From: Flavobacteriales bacterium
GTDB lineage: Bacteria > Bacteroidota > Bacteroidia > CAIKAF01
Length of the DNA stretch: 64,000 nt
Assembly: GCA_025451235.1 (NCBI GenBank)
Contig: JANWKT010000007.1
Span: 62,001-126,000, forward strand
Direction: 5' to 3'
Shown here: in pieces, positions 41,497-50,546 of the stretch
Position numbering within the stretch: position 1 is the first letter of the stretch
Layout: every line of letters starts with the position of its first letter
Translations under genes and position numbers: made by a program
The notes under the pieces: generated by a model
What the model saw: the letters and a program-made list of their open reading frames with translations, nothing else
Told to the model about the DNA's origin: nothing
The model's database searches: none

Positions 41497-43833
41497 ATGA
41501 AGCCATACCTTGGTATAGCCTTGTTTTTTATTTGCACTGTTTCCCTCTGCTCGCAGAATATACTGGAAACCTGGCCTAATGGATACCCAAAGACCGTGGG
41601 ACAATATGCGGATGGAAAAAAAACGGGAAGTTGGATAGAATATTATGAAACCGGAGGGGTCCAATCGGAGGGTATGTATGCGGATGATAAGAAAATAGGC
41701 ATATGGAAAGGTTATTTCCCTACCGGAACCATTAAAAACATAGTAGATCATACCAAAGGTACCGTAAAGATCTTCGATGAGAAAGGAATGGTCTATTCCA
41801 CAGGTACCATTAAGAATGAAAAGAAGGACGGAAAGTGGACTGTTTTTTATGACAATGGAAAGAAAAGGGAGGAAAGTATCTATGTAGCCGGAAACCTGCA
41901 CGGAAAGTATTTAAGCTATCACAAGAATGGTCAGAAAGAAAGCGAATTCTACTATGATAATGGTAAGCGAATCGGACATTGGAGAATGTGGCACGCCAAT
42001 GGCAATCCTATGAGTGATGGAAATTATGACAATGATGAAAAAATAGGGATCTGGAAGCAATGGTTCATTAGTGGTGCACCTCGTTCTGAAATAGATTATG
42101 AGAATAAGACCACTAAGATCCTGCATGAAAACGGAAAGGTACAAACCGAAGGGGTGGGCACTCCCGAATACAGGATGGGTGAATGGAATACCTTTTTTGC
42201 CAATGGGAAAAAGGACCAGGTAAGCCAATATGTAGAAAATAAGCCTGACGGAAAATGGTTAGCTAATTGGGAAAACGGTAAAAAGAAAAGCATCACTGAA
42301 TATAATCAGGGTAAAAAGATCGGGCATTGGACCACCTGGTTCGACGATGCTAAAATGGAATCGGATGGTGATTATACGGATGATAAAAAAACGGGAGTAT
42401 GGAAATACTACTATCCATTTGGAATCATTTGGGAGATCAAGGACTACACCACAGATACCTTGAAAAAGTATTTTTACAATGGAAATCTTGAACTTGTAGG
42501 CAGAGAAAAGGATTCGGTAAAAATGGGCACCTGGCGTACTTATTACGAGGACGGCAAGCTCCATGAAGAAAGCTATTTTAAGGATGGATCATTGGAGGGT
42601 AAATACCTCACCTACTACCCGGATGGCACCCTGGAGAGTGAAGCTTATTTTAGCAAGGGGAAAAAGTCGGGTAAATGGAAGATCTATTTCAACAATGGAA
42701 AAGTAGCTGCCTTAGAGAATTATGCGATGGGCAAGCCTATCGGTAAATGGGAATCTTGGTATTTATCAGGCAACAAAAAAAGCTTTATCAATTATGATGA
42801 AGGTAAATCCGAGGTGTTTTACGAGTCGGGCAAAACAAAGATCAAAGGCGAATATAGGAATGGCCAGAAAAGCGGTACCTGGACCAGCTATTATGAAGAC
42901 GGGACTGTATTGGAGACCGCTACCTACAAGGAAGACTCCGCAGACGGAGAATGGAAATCATACTATATGGATGGGACCCTCGAAGGAATTTATCACTATA
43001 AGAACGGTGCAAAAGACGGCGAATGGATCTGGTATTCGAACAAGGGAAATATGGAGATGAAAGGAACGTTCAGTAATAACAAGCGAAACGGTCCTTTTGT
43101 GGAATATTATCCGAATACTGAGCAACCACAGTACACAGGCCATTATAAAAACGATCAGCGGGATTCAAGCTGGGTCTATTTTTTCGATAATGGAAAGGAA
43201 TGGAAAAAGGGGAATTTCAAACTCAATAAGAAAGAAGGAGAATGGACCTATTATCGGGAAACAGGTAAAATGGAAAGCAAAGGAAATTATAAGGCGGGTG
43301 AAGAACATGGATATTTTGTTACCTATTATCCAGGCGGAAAAATAAAGGATGAAGGATATTTTTATTATGGTACCCTGGATAGTATATGGAAGGGTTTTTA
43401 TGATGGTGGAAACAAAGAATATATTGGATCTTATACGAAAGGACTTAAAAATGGCGAATGGAATTCGTGGCATGCTATAGGAAGTCCCAAAGAAAAATCG
43501 ATCTATAAAAATGGTGAGTTAACCGGTGCATTTATAGAATACTACAAGGACGGACAAGTAATGCGCAAAGGAAATTACAAGAATGGAAAAGAAACCGGTA
43601 AATGGGAATTCTATTATGAGCACGGGATCAAAGCTGCAGAATATACCTTGGGTGATAATGGTTTCAATGGAAAATATACCCAGTATTTTGAAGATGGTAA
43701 AATAAAGGTAGATGGATTTTACCGTAATGGGCAAAAACATGGCACATGGGTGTTTTATAGCCGTAATGGTGAGTTAATCGCCAAAAAGAAGTTCAAGATG
43801 GGCACCGAAGTGGGTGTAATTACTCCATATTAA
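41497..43833 (+). CDS. Giant exported MORN-type (YwqK-like) repeat protein
   Basis: 778 residues. A signal peptide (ends about SLCSQ) is followed by some thirty ~23-residue repeats of the form NGKKxGxWxxYYxNGxxxxEGxY, running to the C-terminus. Such MORN/YwqK-like repeats build a beta-solenoid; in Bacteroidota short versions are often labelled antitoxin-like, a poor guide for this case. There is no C-terminal sorting domain or membrane anchor. The repetitive DNA produces many spurious antisense reading frames. Confidence 0.85.
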   Translation: MKPYLGIALFFICTVSLCSQNILETWPNGYPKTVGQYADGKKTGSWIEYYETGGVQSEGMYADDKKIGIWKGYFPTGTIKNIVDHTKGTVKIFDEKGMVYSTGTIKNEKKDGKWTVFYDNGKKREESIYVAGNLHGKYLSYHKNGQKESEFYYDNGKRIGHWRMWHANGNPMSDGNYDNDEKIGIWKQWFISGAPRSEIDYENKTTKILHENGKVQTEGVGTPEYRMGEWNTFFANGKKDQVSQYVENKPDGKWLANWENGKKKSITEYNQGKKIGHWTTWFDDAKMESDGDYTDDKKTGVWKYYYPFGIIWEIKDYTTDTLKKYFYNGNLELVGREKDSVKMGTWRTYYEDGKLHEESYFKDGSLEGKYLTYYPDGTLESEAYFSKGKKSGKWKIYFNNGKVAALENYAMGKPIGKWESWYLSGNKKSFINYDEGKSEVFYESGKTKIKGEYRNGQKSGTWTSYYEDGTVLETATYKEDSADGEWKSYYMDGTLEGIYHYKNGAKDGEWIWYSNKGNMEMKGTFSNNKRNGPFVEYYPNTEQPQYTGHYKNDQRDSSWVYFFDNGKEWKKGNFKLNKKEGEWTYYRETGKMESKGNYKAGEEHGYFVTYYPGGKIKDEGYFYYGTLDSIWKGFYDGGNKEYIGSYTKGLKNGEWNSWHAIGSPKEKSIYKNGELTGAFIEYYKDGQVMRKGNYKNGKETGKWEFYYEHGIKAAEYTLGDNGFNGKYTQYFEDGKIKVDGFYRNGQKHGTWVFYSRNGELIAKKKFKMGTEVGVITPY

Positions 43834-43857
43834 TTTAAAAAAAAGACTTTAGACTCC

Positions 43858-43891
43858 AGACGTTAGACTTTAGATGGCCTATCTAACGTCT
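43858..43891. repeat. Word-type inverted repeat, perfect 10-bp stem (AGACGTTAGA / TCTAACGTCT)
   Basis: 43858-43867 and 43882-43891 are exact complements with a 14-base loop, between convergent stops. It is flanked by AAAAGACTTTAGAC. It shares words with 24373-24402. Confidence 0.75.
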
Positions 43892-43927
43892 AAAAGCATC
43901 ATACTGATCGTAAGCCTTAACGCTTCA

Positions 43928-44806
43928 TTACCCAAAGATCTCCATCATTTCTCCTTTGTCTTCCGGATGTAAAGTAATCACCGGAACTACACTATGATTC
44001 ACGATCTCTTGTGCCTGTGAACCCAGGAACATTTTAGAAATGGTCATTTCCGTTTCACTCATGATCACGATAAGATCGGCGTTCGAATATTCAGCAAACT
44101 TGAGTACCTCATGGGCAAAATTACCATCCACCGGTTTAGGCGTATGGCTGATAGATTTTTTGCTGAGAAAATCCGTTACCTGCTTAAGATGTTTAGCAAT
44201 GGTATTTTTACGACCCTCATCCGAAACCACCGGATATAAGATCTGAACATTGGCTCCTAAAATACCTGCAAGTTCAACAATATAAGGGAACTTTGCCCTT
44301 GAGTAGTTGGTATCATCCAAAGGGGCCACAATGGTCTTATATGGCGTAAAGGTCTTTTTATCATTGATGGTAAGTACTGGAAGATCGAGCATATTTACCA
44401 CCTTAAAAGCATTGCTGCCGATAAAGAACTCCGCCAATCCGCTTGAACCATGTGTGCCCATAACCACTATATCAATATTCTCTTCTGCCACATAGTCATT
44501 GATGCATTTGGATACACTTCCTTCCATATATTGGATATGGACATTTTTTACTCCATCATTCATTAACTCCTTCCTCATTTCCTCCAATTTATCCATAGAC
44601 AACTTCCTATACTCATCATTCATATCTTCAAGTGGGACATATAAGGACGGGAAAACAGAGACAGTAGCCAACACTTCACGTACGTGAATGAGGGTTACTT
44701 CCGAAAAAAACTTGCTGGCCAACCATTTAACATGGTCAAAAGATTGTTGGGCAGTTTTAGAAAAGTCAACAGGGACTAATATCTTTTTGAAATGTATATG
44801 TTGCAT
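43928..44806 (-). CDS. Tandem-domain universal stress protein
   Basis: 292 residues, two UspA domains (about 5-148 and 150-285). The first has the ATP-binding motif GTHGSSGLAEFFIGSNA (G-2x-G-9x-G/S). The second (VIMSETEMTISKMFLGS) lacks the standard Gly pattern, so probably only the first binds ATP. Cytoplasmic; involved in stress survival. Faces the MORN gene in a convergent pair separated by the 43858 hairpin. Confidence 0.9.
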   Translation of the reverse strand: MQHIHFKKILVPVDFSKTAQQSFDHVKWLASKFFSEVTLIHVREVLATVSVFPSLYVPLEDMNDEYRKLSMDKLEEMRKELMNDGVKNVHIQYMEGSVSKCINDYVAEENIDIVVMGTHGSSGLAEFFIGSNAFKVVNMLDLPVLTINDKKTFTPYKTIVAPLDDTNYSRAKFPYIVELAGILGANVQILYPVVSDEGRKNTIAKHLKQVTDFLSKKSISHTPKPVDGNFAHEVLKFAEYSNADLIVIMSETEMTISKMFLGSQAQEIVNHSVVPVITLHPEDKGEMMEIFG

Positions 44807-44871
44807 AAGATTTTTTTTTCAAGTTTATGCATCTAAGTTATTCAAAAAAATGATGCCCATCATTTAAAAAA

Positions 44872-45714
44872 CTATAACAAATCGCTTAGTTTCATCCTTT
44901 CACCACCTATAACTCCTTTTTCGGTTAGGATGGGAATGGTACACTCTATAAGCGGATCATGTTCAAAAAAGAGAATGGATCGGTTCTCCGCGGCATATTG
45001 CAGTACTTTCCGTTTTTCTTCCATGGCATTTAAAGGCCTGGTATCATATCCCATTACATAAGGAATTTTTAAATGGTGGTAAGAAGGGCTAAGATCTGCC
45101 ATAAAGATCACTTCCTGCTCCTTGTATTTAATCCTGGGTATCATCATGGCATCTGTATGTCCGTATGAATAGTAAATAAACATCTGGTCGTTCCACTGCC
45201 CTTCTTTTTCTATAAATTTAAGCTGGCCTGATTCCTGAATTGGAAGAATATTTTCTTTCAGGAAAGAAGCTTTTTCTCTGGCATTTGGTTCAACAGCGGC
45301 TTTCCAATGGTCCTCATTGCTCCAATAGACAGCATTTGGAAAAGCCGGTAAAAACTTACCCGAAGTTTTATCCAATTCAATAGCACCGCCACAATGGTCA
45401 AAATGTAAATGAGTAAGAAAAATATCTGTAATATCGTTTCTATGAAAACCATGTAATGCTAAGGACTTATCCAACGTATCATTGCCATGGAGGTAATAAA
45501 AAGAGAAGAATTTTTCGTCCTGCTTATTACCGATGCCGCAATCTATCAACATTAATCTGTTATTATCTTCTATTAATAAACAGCGCATAGCCCATGAGCA
45601 CATATTGTTTTCATCCGCAGGGTTCAATTTATTCCATACTGATTTTGGAACAACTCCGAACATTGCCCCACCATCCAATTTAAAATGTCCGGTATTAATT
45701 GCATATAATTTCAT
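44872..45714 (-). CDS. MBL-fold metallo-hydrolase
   Basis: 280 residues. Metal motif FLTHLHFDHCGG, second-sphere YSYGHTDAM and a late acidic/His site (FFEHDP). The arrangement resembles lactonase-like (AHL lactonase, AttM-like) members, but the substrate cannot be read from the sequence. No signal peptide. Upstream gap to 45805 contains a plus-strand TATATTTG that more likely serves the next gene. Confidence 0.85.
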   Translation of the reverse strand: MKLYAINTGHFKLDGGAMFGVVPKSVWNKLNPADENNMCSWAMRCLLIEDNNRLMLIDCGIGNKQDEKFFSFYYLHGNDTLDKSLALHGFHRNDITDIFLTHLHFDHCGGAIELDKTSGKFLPAFPNAVYWSNEDHWKAAVEPNAREKASFLKENILPIQESGQLKFIEKEGQWNDQMFIYYSYGHTDAMMIPRIKYKEQEVIFMADLSPSYHHLKIPYVMGYDTRPLNAMEEKRKVLQYAAENRSILFFEHDPLIECTIPILTEKGVIGGERMKLSDLL

Positions 45715-45805
45715 GAATCATATATTTGCAGTAAAATTAATCAAGAATTAAAAACCGACCCTATCAATAAGCTATATATTGATGTTTTTAATAACTTGAG
45801 ATAAA

Positions 45806-46270
45806 ATGACCCAGGAAGACCCTTCAGACAGGTTTATTGCTGAAAGCCTGCGCTTAATTAACGAGACCAAGGAAAGAGCCTATTACCACGGTGAGAATGA
45901 GAAACTCTTGGTGGCTTCATGGAAGCCAGGTTCACCAGATACATATGATATGCATGCATTTCAGACCAATGCTATGCATTTTGCCAAATTAATAGAAGAA
46001 CGCAAACCAAGACAGGTGATGGTCGATTGCCGGCATATGGGTTTTGAGGTCACTTACCAGGATCATCTATGGTATATCAATCAAACCAGACAACTTTGGG
46101 CCAAATCAACCATTAAACGAATGGCTTTTGTGTTCAAATCAAACCTAGCTGTTCAAATGGCAATGGAAGAATTAAAAGAGGTAGCAGAAGATGAAGGCAT
46201 CCGACAATTTGAGTACCGTATTTTTGAAGATGTTGCCGAAGCAGCCGGATGGTTGAAAGCCGACTCCTAA
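45806..46270 (+). CDS. STAS/SpoIIAA-like hypothetical protein
   Basis: 154 residues, soluble. LLVASWKPGSPD, RKPRQVMVDCRHMGF, IKRMAFVFKSNL and FRIFEDVAEAAGWL-like segments give an alternating beta/alpha pattern typical of the SpoIIAA/STAS-like group found in Bacteroidota. No phospho-Ser site or partner kinase is visible. It ends one base before the convergent thioredoxin-like gene. Confidence 0.6.
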   Translation: MTQEDPSDRFIAESLRLINETKERAYYHGENEKLLVASWKPGSPDTYDMHAFQTNAMHFAKLIEERKPRQVMVDCRHMGFEVTYQDHLWYINQTRQLWAKSTIKRMAFVFKSNLAVQMAMEELKEVAEDEGIRQFEYRIFEDVAEAAGWLKADS

Positions 46271-46271
46271 C

Positions 46272-47741
46272 CTATTGGCTCTTTGTTTTAGCCTTTTTGT
46301 ACTTCTCAATAAATTCTTTGATCTGCTCAACACCCAGTTTTTTAGCGATGATGTTTTTGTTCTTATCCAGTACATATACCACTGGATAACTAAACAGGTC
46401 AAAATTATGTCTGAAGTTTAAGCTGTACAAATCCGTTAACTTTAATTCTATTACATATTTCTGTGGATTACCATTGATCTCCGGATTATCCGAAACATTG
46501 AGCCACGGTAATTTCTGTTCAGCCTGGTATTTTTTCCACTCCTTATCCTCCAATTCTCCTTCTACACCAAAAATTTCGATCCCGTTTGGTTTTAAATATT
46601 CATTATACAGGTCAATCAAAACTGGGGTAGACTTTTTACAATGGCTACAGGTAGCATCCCAGAAATATAAAATGGTAAAGTCGCCCTGCATTTCGTACAA
46701 CGAATGCCATTTACCACTGGTGTCGGGCAATGTAATATTATTCACTTTGGCTCCACATAACAAAGGTTTCAGTTTATCCGACCTTTCGATCATTTTGTCC
46801 ATGGTCTTTTTATCCACCCAGGGGGCCTTACCTGTTTTATAATAGGTCTCAATTAAATGCACAAACACGGCGTCCATACACATAATCTGTGATCTTTCAT
46901 AACTATAGGTGAGATGATGACAAATGAATTTAAACATCTCTGCATTCCCGTTTGTTTTAGCAAGCACTTTATCCGCAGCCACGATAATTGAATCTGGCAT
47001 CTGCATCACCACTTTATCGAAATAATAAGTCAATTTAGATTCCAATACAGGAGTACGAATTAAACGGTTATCACTCAGATCAAAATTATCCAGGAAATGT
47101 GCCCTGAAATAATAAGGCATGGCAACAGAATCCATTTTAGGGATTTCCACATCCTTCATAGCTGTGAATACTTTTCCAACCAACATATCAGGATTTTGCT
47201 TGATCTTATCCTCTCTGAATTTATTGATACTTTCTGTTACTTTATCCCTTCCTGCAACCGCATCCTTGTATTCTTTACTTTCTTTATCCATACCTGGCTT
47301 ACTAATAACATCCGTAAATGCTTTGATCTCTTTCTGCTTGACGATGATCATTTTCATATAATCATACCAAAGTGTATTCTCTGTAGATTTTTTTACCACC
47401 ATTTTCCCTACCAGGTCAAGGGTATCGGTTTCCATTTGAATTTTGGTTTCATTCACCACGAATTCAAAATAGTCCTTTTTAGGGGTAACGAACAGATAGA
47501 TCCCACCCTGCAACGTATCTTTTCCCGAAAACTCAACTTCACCAACACTGTTTACACGTGCCGTGTCCTTAATGAATTTCTTTTCTCCATAATGAAAGCC
47601 CATATAAACATCCACATCCTTTAACCCATTTACTTTGAACTTAAATGAATAATTGGTAATCACAGGTTTTTCTTTCTGGGAGTACCCTGTTTGTAATGCA
47701 GCCACCAAAGGAAGGAGGATTAGGAAAAATCGTAGTTTCAT
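46272..47741 (-). CDS. Exported thiol-disulfide oxidoreductase with DUF4369/DUF5106-like regions
   Basis: 489 residues with a signal peptide (ends GYSQ). Residues 30-130 have a DUF4369-like beta-sandwich. The middle region (150-335) is helical and similar to DUF5106. Residues ~340-485 are a thioredoxin-like TlpA/AhpC domain with FTILYFWDATCSHCKKSTPV containing CSHC. It probably reduces or oxidises periplasmic protein disulfides, potentially for cytochrome or outer-membrane biogenesis. A common Bacteroidota architecture. Confidence 0.85.
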   Translation of the reverse strand: MKLRFFLILLPLVAALQTGYSQKEKPVITNYSFKFKVNGLKDVDVYMGFHYGEKKFIKDTARVNSVGEVEFSGKDTLQGGIYLFVTPKKDYFEFVVNETKIQMETDTLDLVGKMVVKKSTENTLWYDYMKMIIVKQKEIKAFTDVISKPGMDKESKEYKDAVAGRDKVTESINKFREDKIKQNPDMLVGKVFTAMKDVEIPKMDSVAMPYYFRAHFLDNFDLSDNRLIRTPVLESKLTYYFDKVVMQMPDSIIVAADKVLAKTNGNAEMFKFICHHLTYSYERSQIMCMDAVFVHLIETYYKTGKAPWVDKKTMDKMIERSDKLKPLLCGAKVNNITLPDTSGKWHSLYEMQGDFTILYFWDATCSHCKKSTPVLIDLYNEYLKPNGIEIFGVEGELEDKEWKKYQAEQKLPWLNVSDNPEINGNPQKYVIELKLTDLYSLNFRHNFDLFSYPVVYVLDKNKNIIAKKLGVEQIKEFIEKYKKAKTKSQ

Positions 47742-47899
47742 AGTATCTCTTTTGCGTTCTCTTATCTGGATGACAAATAAACAAGTTTCGTTCCCTAAAT
47801 GTATCGAATTAGCAATGCATTAACAATTTTTTGAATAAAAATGGGAAATCTATATTCAAAGTGAAAAATTTATATCTTTATACCAAACTAGTCAGGTGT

Positions 47900-49558
47900 A
47901 TGAAAAAACTCTACCAACTGCTCATTCTATTCATTTCAACCAACGTTTTCATAAGTGCACAAATTCGACTGCAATCGGCTCAATTAATTGAGGATTTCAG
48001 CGTAACTCAAATTGATAGTTTCCTGGTTGCACAGGGAGTTCCAAACGGTGCAGTGGATATCACTAATCCCATCAAAGCTTATAAGATCACGTATTCAACA
48101 GTGAGCTGGGACAGCTCAGCCACGGTGGCAACTGGGGTAGTTTTCCTTCCACAAGGGAATGATAATTGCAAACGACCCATTCTTAACTACTGCCATGGCA
48201 CGATTATCAAAAAAATAGATGCTCCCAGCTATAAAGTAGGTGAATATGTGGTGGGGATTTGCTTTAGCGCAAATGGCTATATTGCCGTTATGCCCGACTA
48301 CCTGGGTCTTGGGGATGTTAGCCCGGGTCTTCACCCTTATATCCATGCGCATTCTGAAGCTACAGCTGTTGTCGATATGTTAAGAGCATCCAAAGAATGG
48401 ATGGACAGTATCAACTATTCCTACAGTGATCAGCTTTTCTTAACCGGTTATTCGCAGGGAGGTCATGCTTCTATGGCTGCTCATCGAATGATACAGGAAA
48501 CTTTACCTGGTGAATTTACGGTAACAGCAGCCGCTCCATTGTCCGGCCCATATGATGTTTCAGGAGTTCAGGCAGAAGTAATTACCAGGGACAGTTCTTA
48601 TGGAGCTCCTGGTTATTTGCCCTTTGTTTTATTCTCCTACAATATGGTATATAGCATGTACAGTAGCTGGGACGCAGTATTGAACATTCCATATAACGGA
48701 GATGTACCTCCGTTGATGGATGGATCCGTAAGCCTTGGTGTGGTTGAAAATTATATCCCCGATACGCCCAATCTCATCATTCTGCCCTTGTTGCTGGATA
48801 CTTTCGAAAATGATATGAGCCACCGATTCAGAGAAGCATTATATGACAATGATCTATACCGTTGGGCCCCCCAATGTCCCACAAGACTTGGATACTGCAC
48901 CGCCGACGAGCTTGTTTCCTATAAGAATGCCTTGGTATGCAGGGATAGTATGATAGCCAGAGGGGCTCCGGATGTTCAAGCCATCTGCGTCAACCCGAGC
49001 CTAAGCCATGGTGATTGTGCTTTGTTTGCCTTGATGGGTATCAATATTTTCTTTGCTCCCTTTAGAGAGGATGTGATTGACCTGAGTTTAAATACTACCC
49101 ATAATACTTCCGCCGGAAGCAATGATGGCTCCGTTATAACCAATATAAATGGTGGAGTACCAGGATATACCTACAGTTGGAGTAATGCTGCCACCACAGC
49201 TAATTTATCCAATATAGGTACCGGCACCTATTCGGTTACTATTACCGATATCAATGGATGCACCGCTTCTGCTACCGCTAATGTAGGGGTCATTGGCATC
49301 GAAAATGAACCTGACCCAATTACCATACAAATCTACCCCAATCCCGCAACGGACCATTTTACCATTCTGTTAAGCAATTTTAAGGAACAGGCTGAGATCT
49401 CCATGATCGATCTGGTTGGAAAAGTGGTATTGAGTAAGTCGATAGCCGTTGGGTCCGATCTGGTAATCATGAATACCCTAGGAATGGCCAAGGGAGTCTA
49501 TCTGGTGAAGATCAGTTCAGGAAATAAGGTAATTACCCGAAGGGTGGTTATCCGATAG
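47900..49558 (+). CDS. T9SS-exported alpha/beta hydrolase (lipase-like) with SprB-like repeat
   Basis: 552 residues from ATG 47900, where the signal peptide starts (MKKLYQLLILFISTNVF); an upstream ATG at 47831 gives 23 surplus residues. An alpha/beta hydrolase domain spans ~40-410 with nucleophile motif FLTGYSQGGHAS and MPDYLGLGD. A SprB-like repeat follows (NDGSVITNINGGVPGYTYSW, ~425-490). It ends in a type A sorting domain (IQIYPNPATDHFTI, MAKGVYLVKI). The hydrolase looks like the secretory-lipase/S9-like group; substrate unknown. Overlaps the convergent acyltransferase gene by 11 bases. Confidence 0.85.
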   Translation: MKKLYQLLILFISTNVFISAQIRLQSAQLIEDFSVTQIDSFLVAQGVPNGAVDITNPIKAYKITYSTVSWDSSATVATGVVFLPQGNDNCKRPILNYCHGTIIKKIDAPSYKVGEYVVGICFSANGYIAVMPDYLGLGDVSPGLHPYIHAHSEATAVVDMLRASKEWMDSINYSYSDQLFLTGYSQGGHASMAAHRMIQETLPGEFTVTAAAPLSGPYDVSGVQAEVITRDSSYGAPGYLPFVLFSYNMVYSMYSSWDAVLNIPYNGDVPPLMDGSVSLGVVENYIPDTPNLIILPLLLDTFENDMSHRFREALYDNDLYRWAPQCPTRLGYCTADELVSYKNALVCRDSMIARGAPDVQAICVNPSLSHGDCALFALMGINIFFAPFREDVIDLSLNTTHNTSAGSNDGSVITNINGGVPGYTYSWSNAATTANLSNIGTGTYSVTITDINGCTASATANVGVIGIENEPDPITIQIYPNPATDHFTILLSNFKEQAEISMIDLVGKVVLSKSIAVGSDLVIMNTLGMAKGVYLVKISSGNKVITRRVVIR

Positions 49559-50423
49559 GGGACCTTTTATGCTTCCATCTTTTATGTGACCATAACCAAT
49601 GGGCCGGATGCTCCTGTATGACCTTTTCGAGCCGTTGCGCAAATAGATTTGTTAATTGGTCTTCTGCCAATTGTCCGGTGCCATCAGTAAGCAATTCAAC
49701 CCTCATTTGATAGTATCCCCTTTTTACTTTCACCAGATAGGCCAAAACCACAGGATAATTCTTTTTCCGGGCTATTTTGTCATAACCATTAAAAAAACAA
49801 GTGTCCTGGCTAAGGAATGAGGTCCAATAAGCATATTCCGGCACAGGTGATTGATCCGCAATAAAAGCCAATACAATGGGATCAACATGGGTTTCATTGA
49901 TCACCCTTGGCAATTGTTGCATAGGAACCAAACGGGCCCCCAATCTCGACCTGAGCTGGAGGAAGAAGGAATCAAACTCTTTGCTTTTCAAGGGCCGGTA
50001 CAAGGCCCATAAATGATTCAACTGATAGGATGAATAAGATAAATTACACCATTCCCAATTGCCCACATGACCCAATAAACAAATAAAATCCTTTTTCCCC
50101 CTATATAGCTTTTCGAACACCTCCAAATCCACGATCGGACAATGTTTTTGCATGCTTTTTTTTGAGGCTCTCAGGGCCCATATATTTTCAACTATCAGAT
50201 CACATAAATGCTTATAATATTCTGATTCTATATGCTTTAATTCAGAAGTACTCTTTTGCGGAAATGAATTTGTTAAATTGGCTTTTACCACTTTTTTCCT
50301 ATAGCCCATGATGTGGTAAACAAAGACGTACATGAACCTGGAACAGATCAACAAATACCATAAAGGGAACCAGGAACAAACCTTTAGAAAAAAAATGGCG
50401 ATATGACTTCCCAGGCTTTTCAA
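49548..50423 (-). CDS. Lipid A/lysophospholipid acyltransferase (LpxL-type)
   Basis: 291 residues from TTG 50423; membrane anchor about residues 8-40. The LpxL family active-site block appears as LLGHVGNWEW (H-x4-D/E-type), followed by VLAFIADQSPVPEYAYWTSF and FFNGYDKIARK. It adds a secondary acyl chain to Kdo2-lipid A or, less likely, another lipid. The LptF gene elsewhere in the window agrees with an LPS-bearing cell. Divergent from ppk2. Confidence 0.87.
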   Translation of the reverse strand: MKSLGSHIAIFFLKVCSWFPLWYLLICSRFMYVFVYHIMGYRKKVVKANLTNSFPQKSTSELKHIESEYYKHLCDLIVENIWALRASKKSMQKHCPIVDLEVFEKLYRGKKDFICLLGHVGNWEWCNLSYSSYQLNHLWALYRPLKSKEFDSFFLQLRSRLGARLVPMQQLPRVINETHVDPIVLAFIADQSPVPEYAYWTSFLSQDTCFFNGYDKIARKKNYPVVLAYLVKVKRGYYQMRVELLTDGTGQLAEDQLTNLFAQRLEKVIQEHPAHWLWSHKRWKHKRSPIG

Positions 50424-50441
50424 ATATTGAATACAAACATG

Positions 50442-50515
50442 AGGATTTATTTGGGATTTAGGAATTAGAAGGGGGGATTTCTTCCAAATTTTGATTTCTA
50501 AATCCTACATCCCAA
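50442..50515. repeat. Word-type inverted repeat (ATTTGGGATTTAGGAATT family) in a divergent gap
   Basis: ATTTGGGATTTAGGAATT at about 50447-50464 faces AAATCCTACATCCCAAAT at about 50499-50516, partially complementary. It sits between the divergent acyltransferase and ppk2 genes. A TATCTTTA -7-like box follows at about 50523. Confidence 0.55.
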
Positions 50516-50546
50516 ATTGTTCTATCTTTACTTTAAATGATCCACC

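Noticed and set aside
42096-43740. Several antisense ORFs opposite the MORN gene
   Set aside because: Their repeated, Ile/Phe/Leu-rich content mirrors the repeat in the sense frame; not coding.
47097-47624. Plus-strand 175-codon ORF opposite the thioredoxin-like gene
   Set aside because: Shadow frame full of Phe/Ile/His with no motif; sense gene is clearly coding.
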